NCBI RefSeq assembly: GCF_019649015.1
Contig: NZ_BLPI01000001.1
Location: 3,219,001 to 3,283,000 of the forward strand
Direction of reading: 5' to 3'
Source: Agarivorans litoreus
GTDB lineage: Bacteria; Pseudomonadota; Gammaproteobacteria; Enterobacterales; Celerinatantimonadaceae
Length of the DNA: 64,000 bases
Shown: in pieces, positions 9,461-19,107 of the stretch
How the letters are laid out: each line of letters starts with the position of its first letter
Position numbering within the stretch: position 1 is the stretch's first letter
The notes under the pieces: model-generated
The model's database searches: none
What the model was told of the DNA's origin: nothing
Seen by the model: only the letters and a program-made list of their open reading frames with translations
Program-made: the position numbers and the translations under genes

Positions 9461-10048
9461 GTGGTGCTAGCAGAAGATACTCAAGTAGAAAACATTGTTC
9501 ATCATCGGCAATGGCTAAAAGCCGAGTCTGCTGAGGCATTTTATCGACAATCACTTACCTGCTTACCCTGGCAGCAACATACCATCAAAATATTTGGCAA
9601 AACTTGCTTGGAGCCTCGTCTTTCCTTGTGGATAGGCGATGCGAATACTGCTTATCGTTATTCGGGCGAGTGGCGTACGCCTTTGTCTTGGCCTAGCTTT
9701 TTATTACCATTAAAGCTTGCCGTGCAGCAAAAGTGCGGGCAGCAGTTTAACAGCGTATTACTTAACTATTACCGAGATGGCCATGATTACATGGGCTGGC
9801 ATAGCGATAACGAGAAGCAATTGGGTAAGCATCCGGTGATTGCTTCCTTGAGTTTAGGTCAAGCTCGTCGTTTTTTATTTCGTAATAAATCCAAAGAGCA
9901 AAAACATGAGTATTTATTGGAACATGGCGATTTATTGGTAATGAATAAACTATGCCAAGACCAATGGCAACACAGTTTGCCTAAGGCTTTGCGGATAAAA
10001 CAGCCGAGGATCAATTTTACTTTTCGTTATACAATGCCAGATGAATAA
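9461..10048 (+). CDS. AlkB-like 2-oxoglutarate/Fe(II) dioxygenase
   Basis: An oxidative demethylase of the AlkB superfamily, expected to repair alkylated bases in DNA or RNA. The Fe(II)-binding HxD is in GWHSDNE (about residues 111-117), the distal histidine is in WQHSLPK, and the 2-oxoglutarate-binding arginines are in RINFTFR near the C-terminus. NYYRDGHDYMGWHSD is the ABH2/ABH3-type signature, so this is closer to eukaryotic ABH2/3 than to E. coli AlkB. The start is a GTG at 9461; no upstream ATG is in frame. It is divergent from rlmG and 18 bp upstream of bolA. Confidence 0.9.
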   Translation: MVLAEDTQVENIVHHRQWLKAESAEAFYRQSLTCLPWQQHTIKIFGKTCLEPRLSLWIGDANTAYRYSGEWRTPLSWPSFLLPLKLAVQQKCGQQFNSVLLNYYRDGHDYMGWHSDNEKQLGKHPVIASLSLGQARRFLFRNKSKEQKHEYLLEHGDLLVMNKLCQDQWQHSLPKALRIKQPRINFTFRYTMPDE

Positions 10049-10066
10049 TCAATACAGGGAACAGTT

Positions 10067-10372
10067 ATGCGGGTCGAAACACTAATCACCAATAAATTGC
10101 AGCAACATTTTGCTCCAACGCATTTAGAAGTGGTAAATGAAAGTAATATGCATAATGTGCCTGCCGGCTCAGAGAGCCATTTTAAAGTGACAATTGTGAG
10201 TGAGGCCTTTGAAGGTAAACGTTTATTGCAACGCCACAGAGCGGTAAATCAGTTGCTTGCCGAAGAGCTTAAAAATGAAATTCACGCTTTAGCAATGCAT
10301 ACATTTACGCCCGCGCAATGGGCTGAGCAACAACAAATACCTAGTTCACCTCAGTGTCGTGGTGGACAATAG
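10067..10372 (+). CDS. bolA: BolA family protein
   Basis: A 101-residue BolA protein, a partner of monothiol glutaredoxins and a regulator of morphology and stress response. The core class II KH-like fold is visible: SESHFKVTIVS, then EGKRLLQRHRAVNQLLAEEL, ending with HALAMHTFTPAQW. The histidine in RHR and the HFKV region are where family members bind the Fe-S cluster with Grx. It follows the AlkB-like gene by 18 bp, behind a CAGGGAACAG ribosome-binding site, and is probably co-transcribed with it. E. coli bolA lies beside yajG, which is conserved here with two extra genes between. Confidence 0.92.
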   Translation: MRVETLITNKLQQHFAPTHLEVVNESNMHNVPAGSESHFKVTIVSEAFEGKRLLQRHRAVNQLLAEELKNEIHALAMHTFTPAQWAEQQQIPSSPQCRGGQ

Positions 10373-10403
10373 TTAACACTCTGCATCAAATAAGGATTGT
10401 TTA

Positions 10404-11474
10404 ATGTGGGTATATATAAAGGTGGCGTTATTAACGCTGCTATTAAGTGCTTGTTTTGATCGCACGTCGAACCAAGGCGAATCTCAGCCAGTAGAGCACA
10501 CATGGACTTTGGTGACCTCTTGGCCAAAGCACCTACCTGGTTTAGGTTCAACGCCGGACCGCTTTGCTGAAGAAGTGGCGGCTATGAGCAATGGCCGTAT
10601 GCAAATAAATGTATATGGTGCTGGTGAACTTTATCCCGCCTTAGAGGTATTTAGCGTGGTGTCGGAAGGGAAGGCTGAAATGGGCCATAGCGCAGCCTAC
10701 TATTGGCAAGAGCAGCTTCCTGCGGCGGCATTTTTTAGTTCGGTGCCTTTTGGCATGCAAGCAAAAGAGCTGAATGCTTGGCTTTACCTTGGAGGAGGGC
10801 TAGAGCTATGGCGTGAATTATATGCGCCTCATAACTTAATTCCGTTTCCTGGTGGTAATACCGACGCACAAATGGGTGGATGGTATAACAAAAAAATATC
10901 CACTATTGCAGACTTTAAAGATCTAAAAATGCGTTTGCCCGGCCTAGGTGGGCGAGTGCTTGAACTAGCAGGTGGCCAGCCGACAAATATACCCGCTGGA
11001 CAGCTTTATACTGCTTTGCAATCTGGTGAGTTAGACGCTGTTGAGTGGGTGGGACCATACAACGACCTCGCGTTTGGCTTTCATAAGGTGGCTCCTTATT
11101 ATTATTATCCCGGCTGGCATGAGCCGAGTACTACCTTAGAATTTGTGATAAACCAAGATGCTTTTGCCACCTTGCCTGCTGATTTACAAAGAATTGTTGA
11201 AAATGCCACCAAAGTCGTTAATCAAGAAACCCTTAACGAGTATGTGGTCTACAATATAGAAGCGCTCAATGTGCTGGCCAACGAGCATGGTGTAGAGGTA
11301 TTGGCATACCCTGATGACGTGCTTGCTTCGCTTAAGAGGTATAGTGTTGAAGTGATTCAAGAGTTAGCCCAGCAGGATCGGTTCTTTGAAAAGGTTCTCA
11401 ATAGTTATCAGCGGTTTCAATTTGGCGTACTAAAGTACAACCAGGTTAAGCTGGATCCAACAACCTTAGAATAA
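10404..11474 (+). CDS. TRAP-type (DctP-like) solute-binding lipoprotein
   Basis: A binding protein of the DctP/TAXI class for carboxylate-like substrates. Signal peptide and lipobox LLLSAC (cysteine at about residue 17) predict a lipid anchor, which is less usual than a free periplasmic form. Family marks include TSWPKHLPGLGSTPDRFAEE, the conserved arginine in LKMRLPG that normally holds the substrate carboxylate, and GELDAVEWVGPYND. Members with WVGPYND often occur with TRAP permeases for 2-oxo acids or lactate, but no dctQ or dctM is adjacent here. It starts 31 bp after bolA and may belong to that operon. The substrate is unknown. Confidence 0.85.
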   Translation: MWVYIKVALLTLLLSACFDRTSNQGESQPVEHTWTLVTSWPKHLPGLGSTPDRFAEEVAAMSNGRMQINVYGAGELYPALEVFSVVSEGKAEMGHSAAYYWQEQLPAAAFFSSVPFGMQAKELNAWLYLGGGLELWRELYAPHNLIPFPGGNTDAQMGGWYNKKISTIADFKDLKMRLPGLGGRVLELAGGQPTNIPAGQLYTALQSGELDAVEWVGPYNDLAFGFHKVAPYYYYPGWHEPSTTLEFVINQDAFATLPADLQRIVENATKVVNQETLNEYVVYNIEALNVLANEHGVEVLAYPDDVLASLKRYSVEVIQELAQQDRFFEKVLNSYQRFQFGVLKYNQVKLDPTTLE

Positions 11475-11635
11475 GCTAAAAGTTACCGTATTATATTTAG
11501 GGTGATATGCCAGCAATTTGAGCTTTGTTTGGTGGATGTATGACTTGTTTTACAAAACTGTTAACAATCCTCTAACACTTAAGTCGAATAGCTTAGGTTT
11601 TTGGCCTTTTTCTTTGGAGAAATAGGGTTAATTGG

Positions 11636-11644
11636 TGCTAGAAT
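11636..11644 (+). promoter_or_regulatory. Possible extended -10 promoter of the nqr operon
   Basis: TGCTAGAAT matches an extended -10 element (TGnTAnnAT) in the 296-bp gap before nqrA. It would give a leader of about 120 bases. No convincing -35 box is seen, so this is tentative. Nothing else is recognisable in the gap. Confidence 0.3.
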
Positions 11645-11770
11645 ACACGCGATTTCTGTGTCTTGTTAGTTAATTGTCTAAGACTTGTTAGCTGAACTAC
11701 CCAATTTTGAGTACAAAAGTTACACAGAAATCATCGCTCGTCTTCCGACCCAACACATGTGTAAGAGAGT

Positions 11771-13111
11771 ATGATTACAATAAATAAAGGACTGGATCTG
11801 CCTATAAAAGGCGGTCCCAAACAGCAAATAGTAGACGCGTCTATTGTTACCAAAGTTGCTGTACTCGGAGAAGATTATGTAGGCATGCGCCCTACAATGA
11901 AGGTTCGAGTGGGTGACGTGGTAAGCCAAGGTCAGACGCTGTTCGAAGATAAGAAGAACCCCGGCGTTGTATTTACCGCACCTTGTGCTGGCGTTGTTCA
12001 AGAAATTAACCGTGGTGCCCAACGTGTATTGCAGTCTGTTGTTATTCAAAAACAAGACGGCGATAGTATCGATTTTGGTGCCCTAAGCGATGCAGAAATC
12101 GACAGCGCAGATCGCGCTACGATTGTAGACAAGTTAGTTAAGTCAGGCCAATGGGTTGGCTTAAGAACTCGTCCATACAGCAAAGTGCCAGCAGTAGACT
12201 CAGAACCTTCTGCCATTTTTGTTACTGCCATCGACACTAACCCCCTCGCTGCCGATCCCAAAGTAGTAATAGACCAAAACGAAAGTGCCTATTTAACAGG
12301 CTTACGTGTTTTGTCTCGTTTAACTGCTGGGGAAGTTTTTGTTTGTAAAGCAAATGATAGCTTACCTAAATCGGATGCAGCCCGTGTTGAAGAACACGTA
12401 TTTGCTGGCCCGCATCCTGCTGGTTTAGCTGGAACGCATATTCATACCTTAAAGCCGGCTAGTGCTCAGCGCACAGTTTGGACGCTTTCTTATCAAGAAG
12501 TGATTGCATTTGGTCACTTATTCGCTAGCGGCAAAGTTTACAACCAACGGGTTGTGTCTTTGGCAGGTCCAGTGGTTAAAGAACCTCGTTTAGTGCGTAC
12601 CGAGTTAGGCGCTAACGTTGATGAGTTGACCGATGGAGAGTTGGTTGACGGCGAGCACCGCGTTATCTCTGGCTCAGTACTTATGGGTAATCATGCTACT
12701 GGTCCTCACGCTTATATCGGTCGTTATCATCAACAGGTTGTTGCGCTGGAAGAAGGTTATGAGAAAGAGTTTATGGGCTGGGCTGTACCTGGTACCAGTA
12801 AGTTCTCTTTAGCGAGAATATTTATCTCTGGCCTTAATAAGAGCAAATTGTTCTCATTCACCACAACTACCGGTGGTAGTTCGCGTGCAATGGTGCCAAT
12901 TGGCCAGTACGAGCGCATTATGCCGCTAGATATTTTACCTACGTTATTGCTTCGAGATTTGTTGGCTAATGATACCGACAGTGCTCAACAATTAGGTTGT
13001 TTAGAGCTAGATGAAGAAGATTTAGCACTGTGTACCTTTGTGTGTCCTGGCAAATACGAGTACGGTAGCGTGCTACGTGATTGTTTGACCAAGATTGAGA
13101 AGGAAGGTTAA
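11771..13111 (+). CDS. nqrA: Na+-translocating NADH:quinone reductase subunit A
   Basis: Peripheral cytoplasmic subunit of the six-subunit Na+-NQR complex, which oxidises NADH, reduces ubiquinone and pumps sodium out. The 446-residue protein starts with the family sequence [16 protein letters not shown], followed by the lipoyl-like barrel region ([11 protein letters not shown]) and RnfC-like central domain. Subunit A has no membrane segments, consistent with the sequence. First gene of an eight-gene operon, with 2 bp separating it from nqrB. Confidence 0.97.
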   Translation: MITINKGLDLPIKGGPKQQIVDASIVTKVAVLGEDYVGMRPTMKVRVGDVVSQGQTLFEDKKNPGVVFTAPCAGVVQEINRGAQRVLQSVVIQKQDGDSIDFGALSDAEIDSADRATIVDKLVKSGQWVGLRTRPYSKVPAVDSEPSAIFVTAIDTNPLAADPKVVIDQNESAYLTGLRVLSRLTAGEVFVCKANDSLPKSDAARVEEHVFAGPHPAGLAGTHIHTLKPASAQRTVWTLSYQEVIAFGHLFASGKVYNQRVVSLAGPVVKEPRLVRTELGANVDELTDGELVDGEHRVISGSVLMGNHATGPHAYIGRYHQQVVALEEGYEKEFMGWAVPGTSKFSLARIFISGLNKSKLFSFTTTTGGSSRAMVPIGQYERIMPLDILPTLLLRDLLANDTDSAQQLGCLELDEEDLALCTFVCPGKYEYGSVLRDCLTKIEKEG

Positions 13112-13113
13112 GC

Positions 13114-14331
13114 ATGAGCAGTATGAAAGATTATATTGAAAAGATTGAACCGCAATTCTTACCTGGCGGTAAGCATGAAAAGTGGTTCGCTTTATACGAA
13201 GCTGTAGCGACGTTTTTATACTCGCCAGGCTTGGTAACTAAGAAAAACACTCACGTACGTGATGCGATTGACTTAAAACGTATCATGATTTTTGTTTGGG
13301 TCGCCTTAATGCCAGCTATGTTCTTTGGCATGTACAACGCGGGTATCCAAGCTAACGAAGCCATTATTGCTGGTGCTGGTACCGTACCAGACGATTGGCA
13401 TGGCGCGCTAATTAGCATGCTAGGGGTTCCAACGGGGGCCGAAGCTGGCTGGATTGCGTCGATGATATATGGGGCAATTTTCTTTTTGCCTATCTATCTA
13501 ACCGCTTTTGTTGTTGGTGGCTTTTGGGAAGTATTGTTTGCTTCTGTGCGTGGTCATGAAGTTAACGAAGGTTTCTTTGTTACCTCTATCTTATTTGCAC
13601 TTACGCTGCCTGCAACCATGCCGCTGTGGCAAGTTGCTTTAGGTATCACCTTTGGTGTTGTAGTGGCGAAAGAAGTATTTGGCGGTACCGGTAAAAACTT
13701 CTTAAATCCTGCTTTAGCTGGTCGTGCTTTCCTATTCTTTGCTTACCCAACTGCCATTTCTGGTGATGCGGTATGGACCGCAGTAGACGGTTACTCTGGC
13801 GCAACAGCACTAAGCGTTGTTGCAGCAGAAGGCATGCAAGGTTTGGTTGACCAAGGTATCTCTTGGAGCGACGCATTCTTTGGCTTTATTCAAGGTTCAA
13901 GTGGCGAAACCTCAACCTTCTTGTTAGCGCTAGGTGGTCTATTCCTGATCTTCACGCGTATTGCATCTTGGCGCATTGTTGCTGGTGTATTGGTTGGTAT
14001 GGTGATTAGCAGCTTGCTATTGAACATGGTTGGCTCTGACAGCAACATGATGTTCCAGCTACCTCCACATTGGCATTTAGTATTGGGTGGTTTTGCTCTT
14101 GGTATGTTCTTTATGGCAACCGACCCTGTATCAGCTTCATTTACCAACAAAGGTAAATGGTGGTATGGCGGTTTAATTGGTGTGATGGTGGTGTTAATTC
14201 GCGTAGTTAACCCGGCATTCCCAGAAGGCATGATGTTGGCAATTCTATTCGCTAATTTGTTTGCTCCAATTTTTGACTACTTTGTAGTTCAAGCCAATAT
14301 CAAACGGAGGCTTGCTCGCGATGGCCAGTAA
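13114..14331 (+). CDS. nqrB: Na+-NQR subunit B
   Basis: Integral membrane subunit of Na+-NQR that carries a covalent FMN and riboflavin and forms the main sodium path with other subunits. The 405-residue protein has about nine to ten hydrophobic segments. The flavinylation site is the threonine in YSGATALS (about residue 230), recognised by ApbE. The tightly packed glycine-rich stretch [17 protein letters not shown] is typical. It overlaps nqrC by 11 bp. Confidence 0.97.
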   Translation: MSSMKDYIEKIEPQFLPGGKHEKWFALYEAVATFLYSPGLVTKKNTHVRDAIDLKRIMIFVWVALMPAMFFGMYNAGIQANEAIIAGAGTVPDDWHGALISMLGVPTGAEAGWIASMIYGAIFFLPIYLTAFVVGGFWEVLFASVRGHEVNEGFFVTSILFALTLPATMPLWQVALGITFGVVVAKEVFGGTGKNFLNPALAGRAFLFFAYPTAISGDAVWTAVDGYSGATALSVVAAEGMQGLVDQGISWSDAFFGFIQGSSGETSTFLLALGGLFLIFTRIASWRIVAGVLVGMVISSLLLNMVGSDSNMMFQLPPHWHLVLGGFALGMFFMATDPVSASFTNKGKWWYGGLIGVMVVLIRVVNPAFPEGMMLAILFANLFAPIFDYFVVQANIKRRLARDGQ

Positions 14332-15106
14332 TGATTCCTTAGCCAAAACCATTAAGGTTGTTGTTGGCGTAAGTTTAGTGTGTTCAATTGTTGTATCTCT
14401 TGCAGCAGTTGGTCTACGAGGGATGCAGCAGCAGAATGCGGTTGAAGATAAGCAAAAAAATATCTTGGCAGTATCTGGTGTAGCCCTAGATGGCCGCAAG
14501 GTAGCTGATGTTTACTCGCAGGTGATTGAGCCGCGCGTGATTGATATCGAAACCGGTGAGTTTGTTTCTCAAGATCAAATTGACCCTGCTACCTTTGAAC
14601 AGCGCAAATCAGCTAAAGATCCAGCAACCAGTATTCGTTTATCTAGCGAAGAAGATATTGCCGGTATCGTACGTCGTTCTAACCTTGCTAGTGTGTATCT
14701 TGTTAAAGACGAGCAAGGCGAAATTGAACGGGTTATTTTGCCAGTACATGGTCGCGGTCTTTGGTCAACTATGTACGCTTTCTTGGCTATTCAGCCAGAC
14801 GGCAATACCGTTGATGCGATTGTTTATTATGACCAAGGGGAAACTCCTGGTTTAGGTGGTGAAGTAGCCAATCCATTGTGGCAAGACAAGTTCATCGGCA
14901 AAAAACTGTTTGATGAAAACGGCGATACTGCGATTTCTGTGATTAAAGGTAGTGCTCCAGCCGACTCGCTTTACGAAGTGGACGGATTATCTGGTGCAAC
15001 GCTTACCAGTAACGGTGTCGATGCCACCTTCAAATTTTGGTTAAGTGATAAAGGCTTTGGTAAGTTCCTTGCCAAGTTGCAACAGGGAGGCCTAAACAAT
15101 GGCTGA
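14321..15106 (+). CDS. nqrC: Na+-NQR subunit C
   Basis: Membrane-anchored subunit with the second covalent FMN, in the periplasmic domain. One N-terminal transmembrane helix (about residues 10-30) precedes the soluble flavin domain. The FMN-linked threonine is in LSGATLTS (about residue 227). The start is the ATG at 14321, behind a CGGAGG ribosome-binding site at 14305-14310; a TTG three codons earlier is in frame but poorly placed. It overlaps both neighbours (nqrB by 11 bp, nqrD by 8 bp), so translation is coupled. Confidence 0.97.
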   Translation: MASNDSLAKTIKVVVGVSLVCSIVVSLAAVGLRGMQQQNAVEDKQKNILAVSGVALDGRKVADVYSQVIEPRVIDIETGEFVSQDQIDPATFEQRKSAKDPATSIRLSSEEDIAGIVRRSNLASVYLVKDEQGEIERVILPVHGRGLWSTMYAFLAIQPDGNTVDAIVYYDQGETPGLGGEVANPLWQDKFIGKKLFDENGDTAISVIKGSAPADSLYEVDGLSGATLTSNGVDATFKFWLSDKGFGKFLAKLQQGGLNNG

Positions 15107-15731
15107 TGCTAAGGAAACCAAAAAGGTTCTATTTGGGCCTGTTTTTGCAAATAACCCCATCGCACTGCAGGTGCTTGGTGTTTGTTCTGCATTAGCGGTA
15201 ACCAGTAAGTTAGAAACTGCGTTTGTAATGACCCTAGCCGTAATTGTTGTTACTGCATTCTCTAACTTGTTCATCTCTATGATTCGTAATCACATTCCTA
15301 GCAGTGTGCGAATCATTGTTCAAATGGCGATTATTGCTTCATTAGTAATTGTGGTAGACCAAGTGCTTAAGGCGGTGGTGTATGACATTTCTAAACAGCT
15401 TTCGGTATTTGTTGGTTTGATTATTACCAACTGTATCGTAATGGGCCGTGCAGAAGCCTTCGCAATGAAGGAGCCACCGTTTAAATCATTCCTTGATGGT
15501 ATCGGTAATGGCTTAGGCTATGGTGCTATTTTGATGTCAGTAGGCGCTGTTCGTGAACTATTTGGTTCGGGCTCGCTATTTGGTATCGAAATTATGCCAT
15601 TGATTAACAATGGCGGTTGGTACCAACCAAACGGCTTATTATTATTGCCTGCTTCGGCATTCTTCATTATTGGTTTGTTGATTTGGGCCTTGCGTACTGC
15701 ATACCCAGAGCAAGTAGAGCCGAAGGAGTAA
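15099..15731 (+). CDS. nqrD: Na+-NQR subunit D
   Basis: Small hydrophobic subunit (210 residues, six predicted helices) that forms, with NqrE, an inverted-topology pair holding the intramembrane Fe-Cys centre. A cysteine lies in the conserved [16 protein letters not shown] helix (about residue 112). The ATG follows an AGGGAGG ribosome-binding site inside the end of nqrC. The sequence matches the NqrD/RnfE family closely; the NQR operon context separates it from Rnf. Confidence 0.97.
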   Translation: MADAKETKKVLFGPVFANNPIALQVLGVCSALAVTSKLETAFVMTLAVIVVTAFSNLFISMIRNHIPSSVRIIVQMAIIASLVIVVDQVLKAVVYDISKQLSVFVGLIITNCIVMGRAEAFAMKEPPFKSFLDGIGNGLGYGAILMSVGAVRELFGSGSLFGIEIMPLINNGGWYQPNGLLLLPASAFFIIGLLIWALRTAYPEQVEPKE

Positions 15732-15735
15732 TCGA

Positions 15736-16344
15736 GTGGAACATTATATTAGTTTGTTAGTTCGCTCTATTTTCATTGAAAATATGGCTTTAGCTTTCTT
15801 GCTAGGTATGTGTACCTTCCTAGCGGTTTCTAAGAAAGTTAAAACTGCATTTGGCTTGGGTGTAGCGGTTATTGTGGTATTGGGTATCTCAGTACCAGTA
15901 AACCAGCTTATCTACTTCAACTTATTGGCTCCTGGCGCGCTAAGCTGGGCTGGCTTGCCAAATGCTGATTTAAGCTTTTTGGGCTTCATTACCTTTATTG
16001 GTGTTATTGCTGCCTTAGTACAAATACTAGAAATGGTATTAGATAAGTACTTCCCGGCCTTGTACCAAGCTCTAGGTATCTTTTTACCCTTGATTACCGT
16101 TAACTGTGCCATCTTTGGTGGTGTATCGTTCATGGTGCAACGTGAGTACAACCTAGGCGAATCTTTGGTATACGGAATAGGTAGTGGTATCGGTTGGATG
16201 TTAGCCATTGTGGCGCTAGCCGGTATTCGTGAAAAGATGAAGTATTCAGACGTGCCAGATGGTTTACGTGGTTTAGGTATTACCTTTATCACTGTAGGTT
16301 TAATGGCAATGGCGTTTATGTCGTTCTCAGGCGTTCAGCTTTAA
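15736..16344 (+). CDS. nqrE: Na+-NQR subunit E
   Basis: A 202-residue six-helix membrane subunit homologous to NqrD in opposite topology. It opens with [21 protein letters not shown], and the conserved cysteine for the Fe centre is in TVNCAIFGG (about residue 120). Translation starts at a GTG behind GAAGGAG, only 4 bp after nqrD. Cofactor placement is known from Vibrio cholerae Na+-NQR structures, not from this sequence. Confidence 0.97.
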   Translation: MEHYISLLVRSIFIENMALAFLLGMCTFLAVSKKVKTAFGLGVAVIVVLGISVPVNQLIYFNLLAPGALSWAGLPNADLSFLGFITFIGVIAALVQILEMVLDKYFPALYQALGIFLPLITVNCAIFGGVSFMVQREYNLGESLVYGIGSGIGWMLAIVALAGIREKMKYSDVPDGLRGLGITFITVGLMAMAFMSFSGVQL

Positions 16345-16375
16345 GACGGCCAATAACTACAAGGAAAATTAGTCG

Positions 16376-17599
16376 ATGGAAATCATTCTCGGCGTAACCA
16401 TGTTTACCTTGCTCGTCTTGGCTTTAGTAACAATCATTTTGTTTGCTAAGTCTAAGCTGGTAAGTTCTGGTGACATTCAAATTTTAATTAATGACGATCC
16501 TGCCAAGGCGATTACTACTCAAGCGGGTAGTAAGTTGCTGGGTGTATTAGGCAATTCAGGTATCTTTGTATCTTCTGCTTGTGGTGGCGGTGGCTCATGT
16601 GGTCAGTGTCATGTTCACATTCATGAGGGTGGCGGTGATATTCTTCCTACTGAATTAGATCATATCAGCAAGCGTGATGCTGCTACCGGTTTACGTTTAG
16701 CCTGTCAGGTTAATGTTAAGCAAGACATGAAAATTTCGTTACCAGAAGAAATTTTTGGGGTGAAAAAATGGGATTGTGAAGTTATCTCAAACGATAACAA
16801 AGCAACCTTCATTAAAGAGCTTAAACTGCAAATTCCAGACGGTGAATCAGTGCCATTCCGCGCGGGCGGTTACATTCAAATTGAAGCACCAGCTCACCAC
16901 GTTAAGTACTCTGACTTTGATGTAGAAGAGCAATATCGTGGCGACTGGGAGCATTTTGGCTTCTTCAACTTAGAGTCAAAAGTAGACGAAGAAACCATTC
17001 GTGCTTACTCAATGGCGAACTACCCTGAAGAAGAAGGCATCATCATGCTGAACGTGCGTATTGCTACGCCGCCGCCAAACAACATGAGCCTACCTTGCGG
17101 TAAGATGTCTTCGTATATTTTTAACCTTAAGCCGGGTGATAAAGTAACCATTTCTGGTCCGTTTGGTGAGTTTTTCGCCAAGGATACTGATGCTGAAATG
17201 GTATTTATTGGTGGTGGTGCGGGTATGGCGCCAATGCGTTCACACATTTTCGACCAGCTTAAGCGCTTAAACTCAAAGCGTAAAATTAGCTTCTGGTATG
17301 GAGCACGTTCACGTCGCGAGATCTTCTATGAAGAGGACTTCGACATGTTGGCTCGTGAAAACGAAAACTTTGAATGGCATGTTGCTCTATCTGACCCACA
17401 ACCTGGAGACGATTGGGAAGGTAAAACAGGCTTCATTCACAACGTACTGTTTGAAAACTACTTACGTGACCATGATGCCCCAGAAGATTGTGAGTACTAC
17501 ATGTGTGGTCCACCGGTAATGAATGCTGCTGTTATTAACATGCTTAAAGATTTAGGTGTGGAAGACGAAAATATTCTACTTGATGACTTTGGTGGCTAA
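16376..17599 (+). CDS. nqrF: Na+-NQR subunit F, NADH-oxidising
   Basis: Entry point for electrons: takes hydride from NADH to FAD and passes electrons through a [2Fe-2S] cluster. The 407-residue protein has an N-terminal membrane helix (about 3-23), then a ferredoxin domain with cysteines in [11 protein letters not shown] (about 69, 75, 78) and a fourth in RLACQV. The FAD domain follows with RAYSMANYP, and the NADH-binding part with [14 protein letters not shown] and YYMCGPPVM. All cofactor ligands are present. Confidence 0.97.
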   Translation: MEIILGVTMFTLLVLALVTIILFAKSKLVSSGDIQILINDDPAKAITTQAGSKLLGVLGNSGIFVSSACGGGGSCGQCHVHIHEGGGDILPTELDHISKRDAATGLRLACQVNVKQDMKISLPEEIFGVKKWDCEVISNDNKATFIKELKLQIPDGESVPFRAGGYIQIEAPAHHVKYSDFDVEEQYRGDWEHFGFFNLESKVDEETIRAYSMANYPEEEGIIMLNVRIATPPPNNMSLPCGKMSSYIFNLKPGDKVTISGPFGEFFAKDTDAEMVFIGGGAGMAPMRSHIFDQLKRLNSKRKISFWYGARSRREIFYEEDFDMLARENENFEWHVALSDPQPGDDWEGKTGFIHNVLFENYLRDHDAPEDCEYYMCGPPVMNAAVINMLKDLGVEDENILLDDFGG

Positions 17600-17602
17600 A
17601 CC

Positions 17603-18628
17603 GTGAGTTTAGTGAAGCATTATTGGCTAGCCCTGCTTGGGCTAGCCTTTTTTATTAGTGGCTGTAGTGAGCAAAGCAATTTGTATACCTTACAAATTGA
17701 AGGGCGCACTATGGGAACCTATTACCAAATAAAGTTAGTTGAGCCCAAGGCCAAACTGCCAGATGGCGACAAGCTGCAAGCTAAAATTGACCAAGTGTTA
17801 CAACAAGTCAATCAAGAGATGTCTACCTACATAGCCGATTCTGAATTGTCACGTTTTAACCAGCATTCTAGTAATCAGGCGATTAGCATTTCAGATAATC
17901 TAGCTTTGGTGATTGAAGCCTCTTTACAGCTCTCTGAAGACTCTAATGGTGCCTTTGACGTAACTGTAGGCCCATTGGTTAATTTATGGGGTTTTGGTCC
18001 AGAGGGGCGTCCCGAGAAGCGACCTAGTGACCAGTTACTCGACGAGACTCGTGCTAAAATTGGCTACCAGCACTTAAGTTTGAATGCTGGTAAGTTGTCA
18101 AAAGATCTACCTGAGCTTTATGTGGATTTATCTGCTATTGCAAAAGGCCACGGAGTAGATCGTGTTGCCGATTTGCTGGAAGCTGAAGGTTACCTGAACT
18201 ATATGGTCGATATTGGTGGTGAGTTACGCCTAAAAGGACACAACGACAAAGCCCTTGGTTGGCGCATTGCTGTAGAGAAACCCTTGGCTGAACAGCGGGC
18301 TGTACAAAAAGTGATTGCACCGGGTGATAATGGTTTAGCAACATCGGGTGATTACCGAAATTATTTTGAGCAAGATGGGGTCAGATATTCACACACCATC
18401 AACCCAAATACCGGTAAGCCGATTGCCAACCATATTGTGTCGGTAACCGTTATCGATGAAACCAGCATGATGGCTGACGCTTACGCCACCGCATTTACGG
18501 TAATGGGGGTGGAGCAAGCGATGGAATTTGCTGAAGCTAAACAGCTAGCGGTGTATATTATCGAGAAACAAGAGAACGAATTTGTTGAGCATATCAGCGC
18601 CAAATTTGTGCCTTTTGTAGTCCAATAA
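17603..18628 (+). CDS. apbE: FAD:protein FMN transferase (flavinylates NqrB/NqrC)
   Basis: Transfers FMN from FAD to threonine in SGAT motifs of NqrB and NqrC. The signal peptide ends in the lipobox FISGC (cysteine at about residue 21), so the protein is a periplasmic lipoprotein. Hallmarks of ApbE are EGRTMGTYYQIK, FDVTVGPLVNLWGFGP, DLSAIAKGHGVD and the metal-binding SHTINPNTGKP and DAYATA segments. It starts at a GTG 4 bp after nqrF, clearly in the operon, next to its two substrates. Confidence 0.96.
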   Translation: MSLVKHYWLALLGLAFFISGCSEQSNLYTLQIEGRTMGTYYQIKLVEPKAKLPDGDKLQAKIDQVLQQVNQEMSTYIADSELSRFNQHSSNQAISISDNLALVIEASLQLSEDSNGAFDVTVGPLVNLWGFGPEGRPEKRPSDQLLDETRAKIGYQHLSLNAGKLSKDLPELYVDLSAIAKGHGVDRVADLLEAEGYLNYMVDIGGELRLKGHNDKALGWRIAVEKPLAEQRAVQKVIAPGDNGLATSGDYRNYFEQDGVRYSHTINPNTGKPIANHIVSVTVIDETSMMADAYATAFTVMGVEQAMEFAEAKQLAVYIIEKQENEFVEHISAKFVPFVVQ

Positions 18629-18645
18629 CAGAATAAGGAGTCGTA

Positions 18646-18882
18646 ATGGCTTATTTTTTGGTGACATTCATTTTCTTCATGGTGGTTATTGCCGCCATGG
18701 CTGTGGGCTATATTTTCCAAAAGAAAACCATTAGCGGAAGCTGTGGCGGAATTGCTTCTTTAGGCATCGAAAAAGTGTGTGACTGTCCCGAGCCTTGCGA
18801 TAAACGCAAAGCCAAAATGGCCTTGGTTGAGCAGAAGAAAAAGGCTCGCCAAGCCATGTTAGATGAGCATCGCATTATCTAA
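18646..18882 (+). CDS. nqrM: Na+-NQR maturation protein NqrM
   Basis: A 78-residue protein required in Vibrio for Na+-NQR maturation, thought to deliver iron for the NqrD/NqrE Fe-Cys site. One N-terminal membrane helix (about 1-24) is followed by the conserved cysteine cluster SCGGIASLGIEKVCDCPEPC, with four or five cysteines. Length and layout match the family (formerly DUF539). It lies 18 bp after apbE and is the last gene of the operon. Confidence 0.95.
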   Translation: MAYFLVTFIFFMVVIAAMAVGYIFQKKTISGSCGGIASLGIEKVCDCPEPCDKRKAKMALVEQKKKARQAMLDEHRII

Positions 18883-18910
18883 GGCTAAGGGCTTTATCAT
18901 TAAAAAAAAG

Positions 18911-18938
18911 AACAGCGCCTTTGCGCTGTTTTTTTGTT
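18911..18938 (+). terminator. Intrinsic terminator of the nqr operon
   Basis: Hairpin ACAGCGC / GCGCTGT with short loop followed by a run of seven T residues, about 30 bp after nqrM. Confidence 0.92.
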
Positions 18939-18940
18939 TT

Positions 18941-19104
18941 ATACCAATCACACTAAGTAAGTGATCAGAAATAACGCAGGAAAAATACTCGAGAATAAGA
19001 CAGGATTTTGCGATAAGTAGTTATTCTACAATCAAAAATCCTAACGCTATTATCGAGTATTTTAACCAGATAGAATGAACAGTTACTTAGTACGATTGGT
19101 ATTA
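18941..19104. repeat. Palindromic MITE-like hairpin element
   Basis: An element of about 164 bp that is one long imperfect inverted repeat. Its ends read ATACCAATCACACTAAGTAA and, on the opposite strand, ATACCAATCGTACTAAGTAA (18 of 20 identical). Inner pairs include AAAATACTCGAGAATA with AAAATACTCGATAATA and AGGATTTTG with AGGATTTTTG, down to a GTAG-TTATT-CTAC tip near 19017-19029. It encodes nothing. Elements ending in TACCAAT/ATTGGTA are common in Vibrio- and Alteromonas-like genomes (recollection). It fills the whole gap between the nqr terminator and the ggt stop codon. Confidence 0.8.
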
Positions 19105-19107
19105 GTG

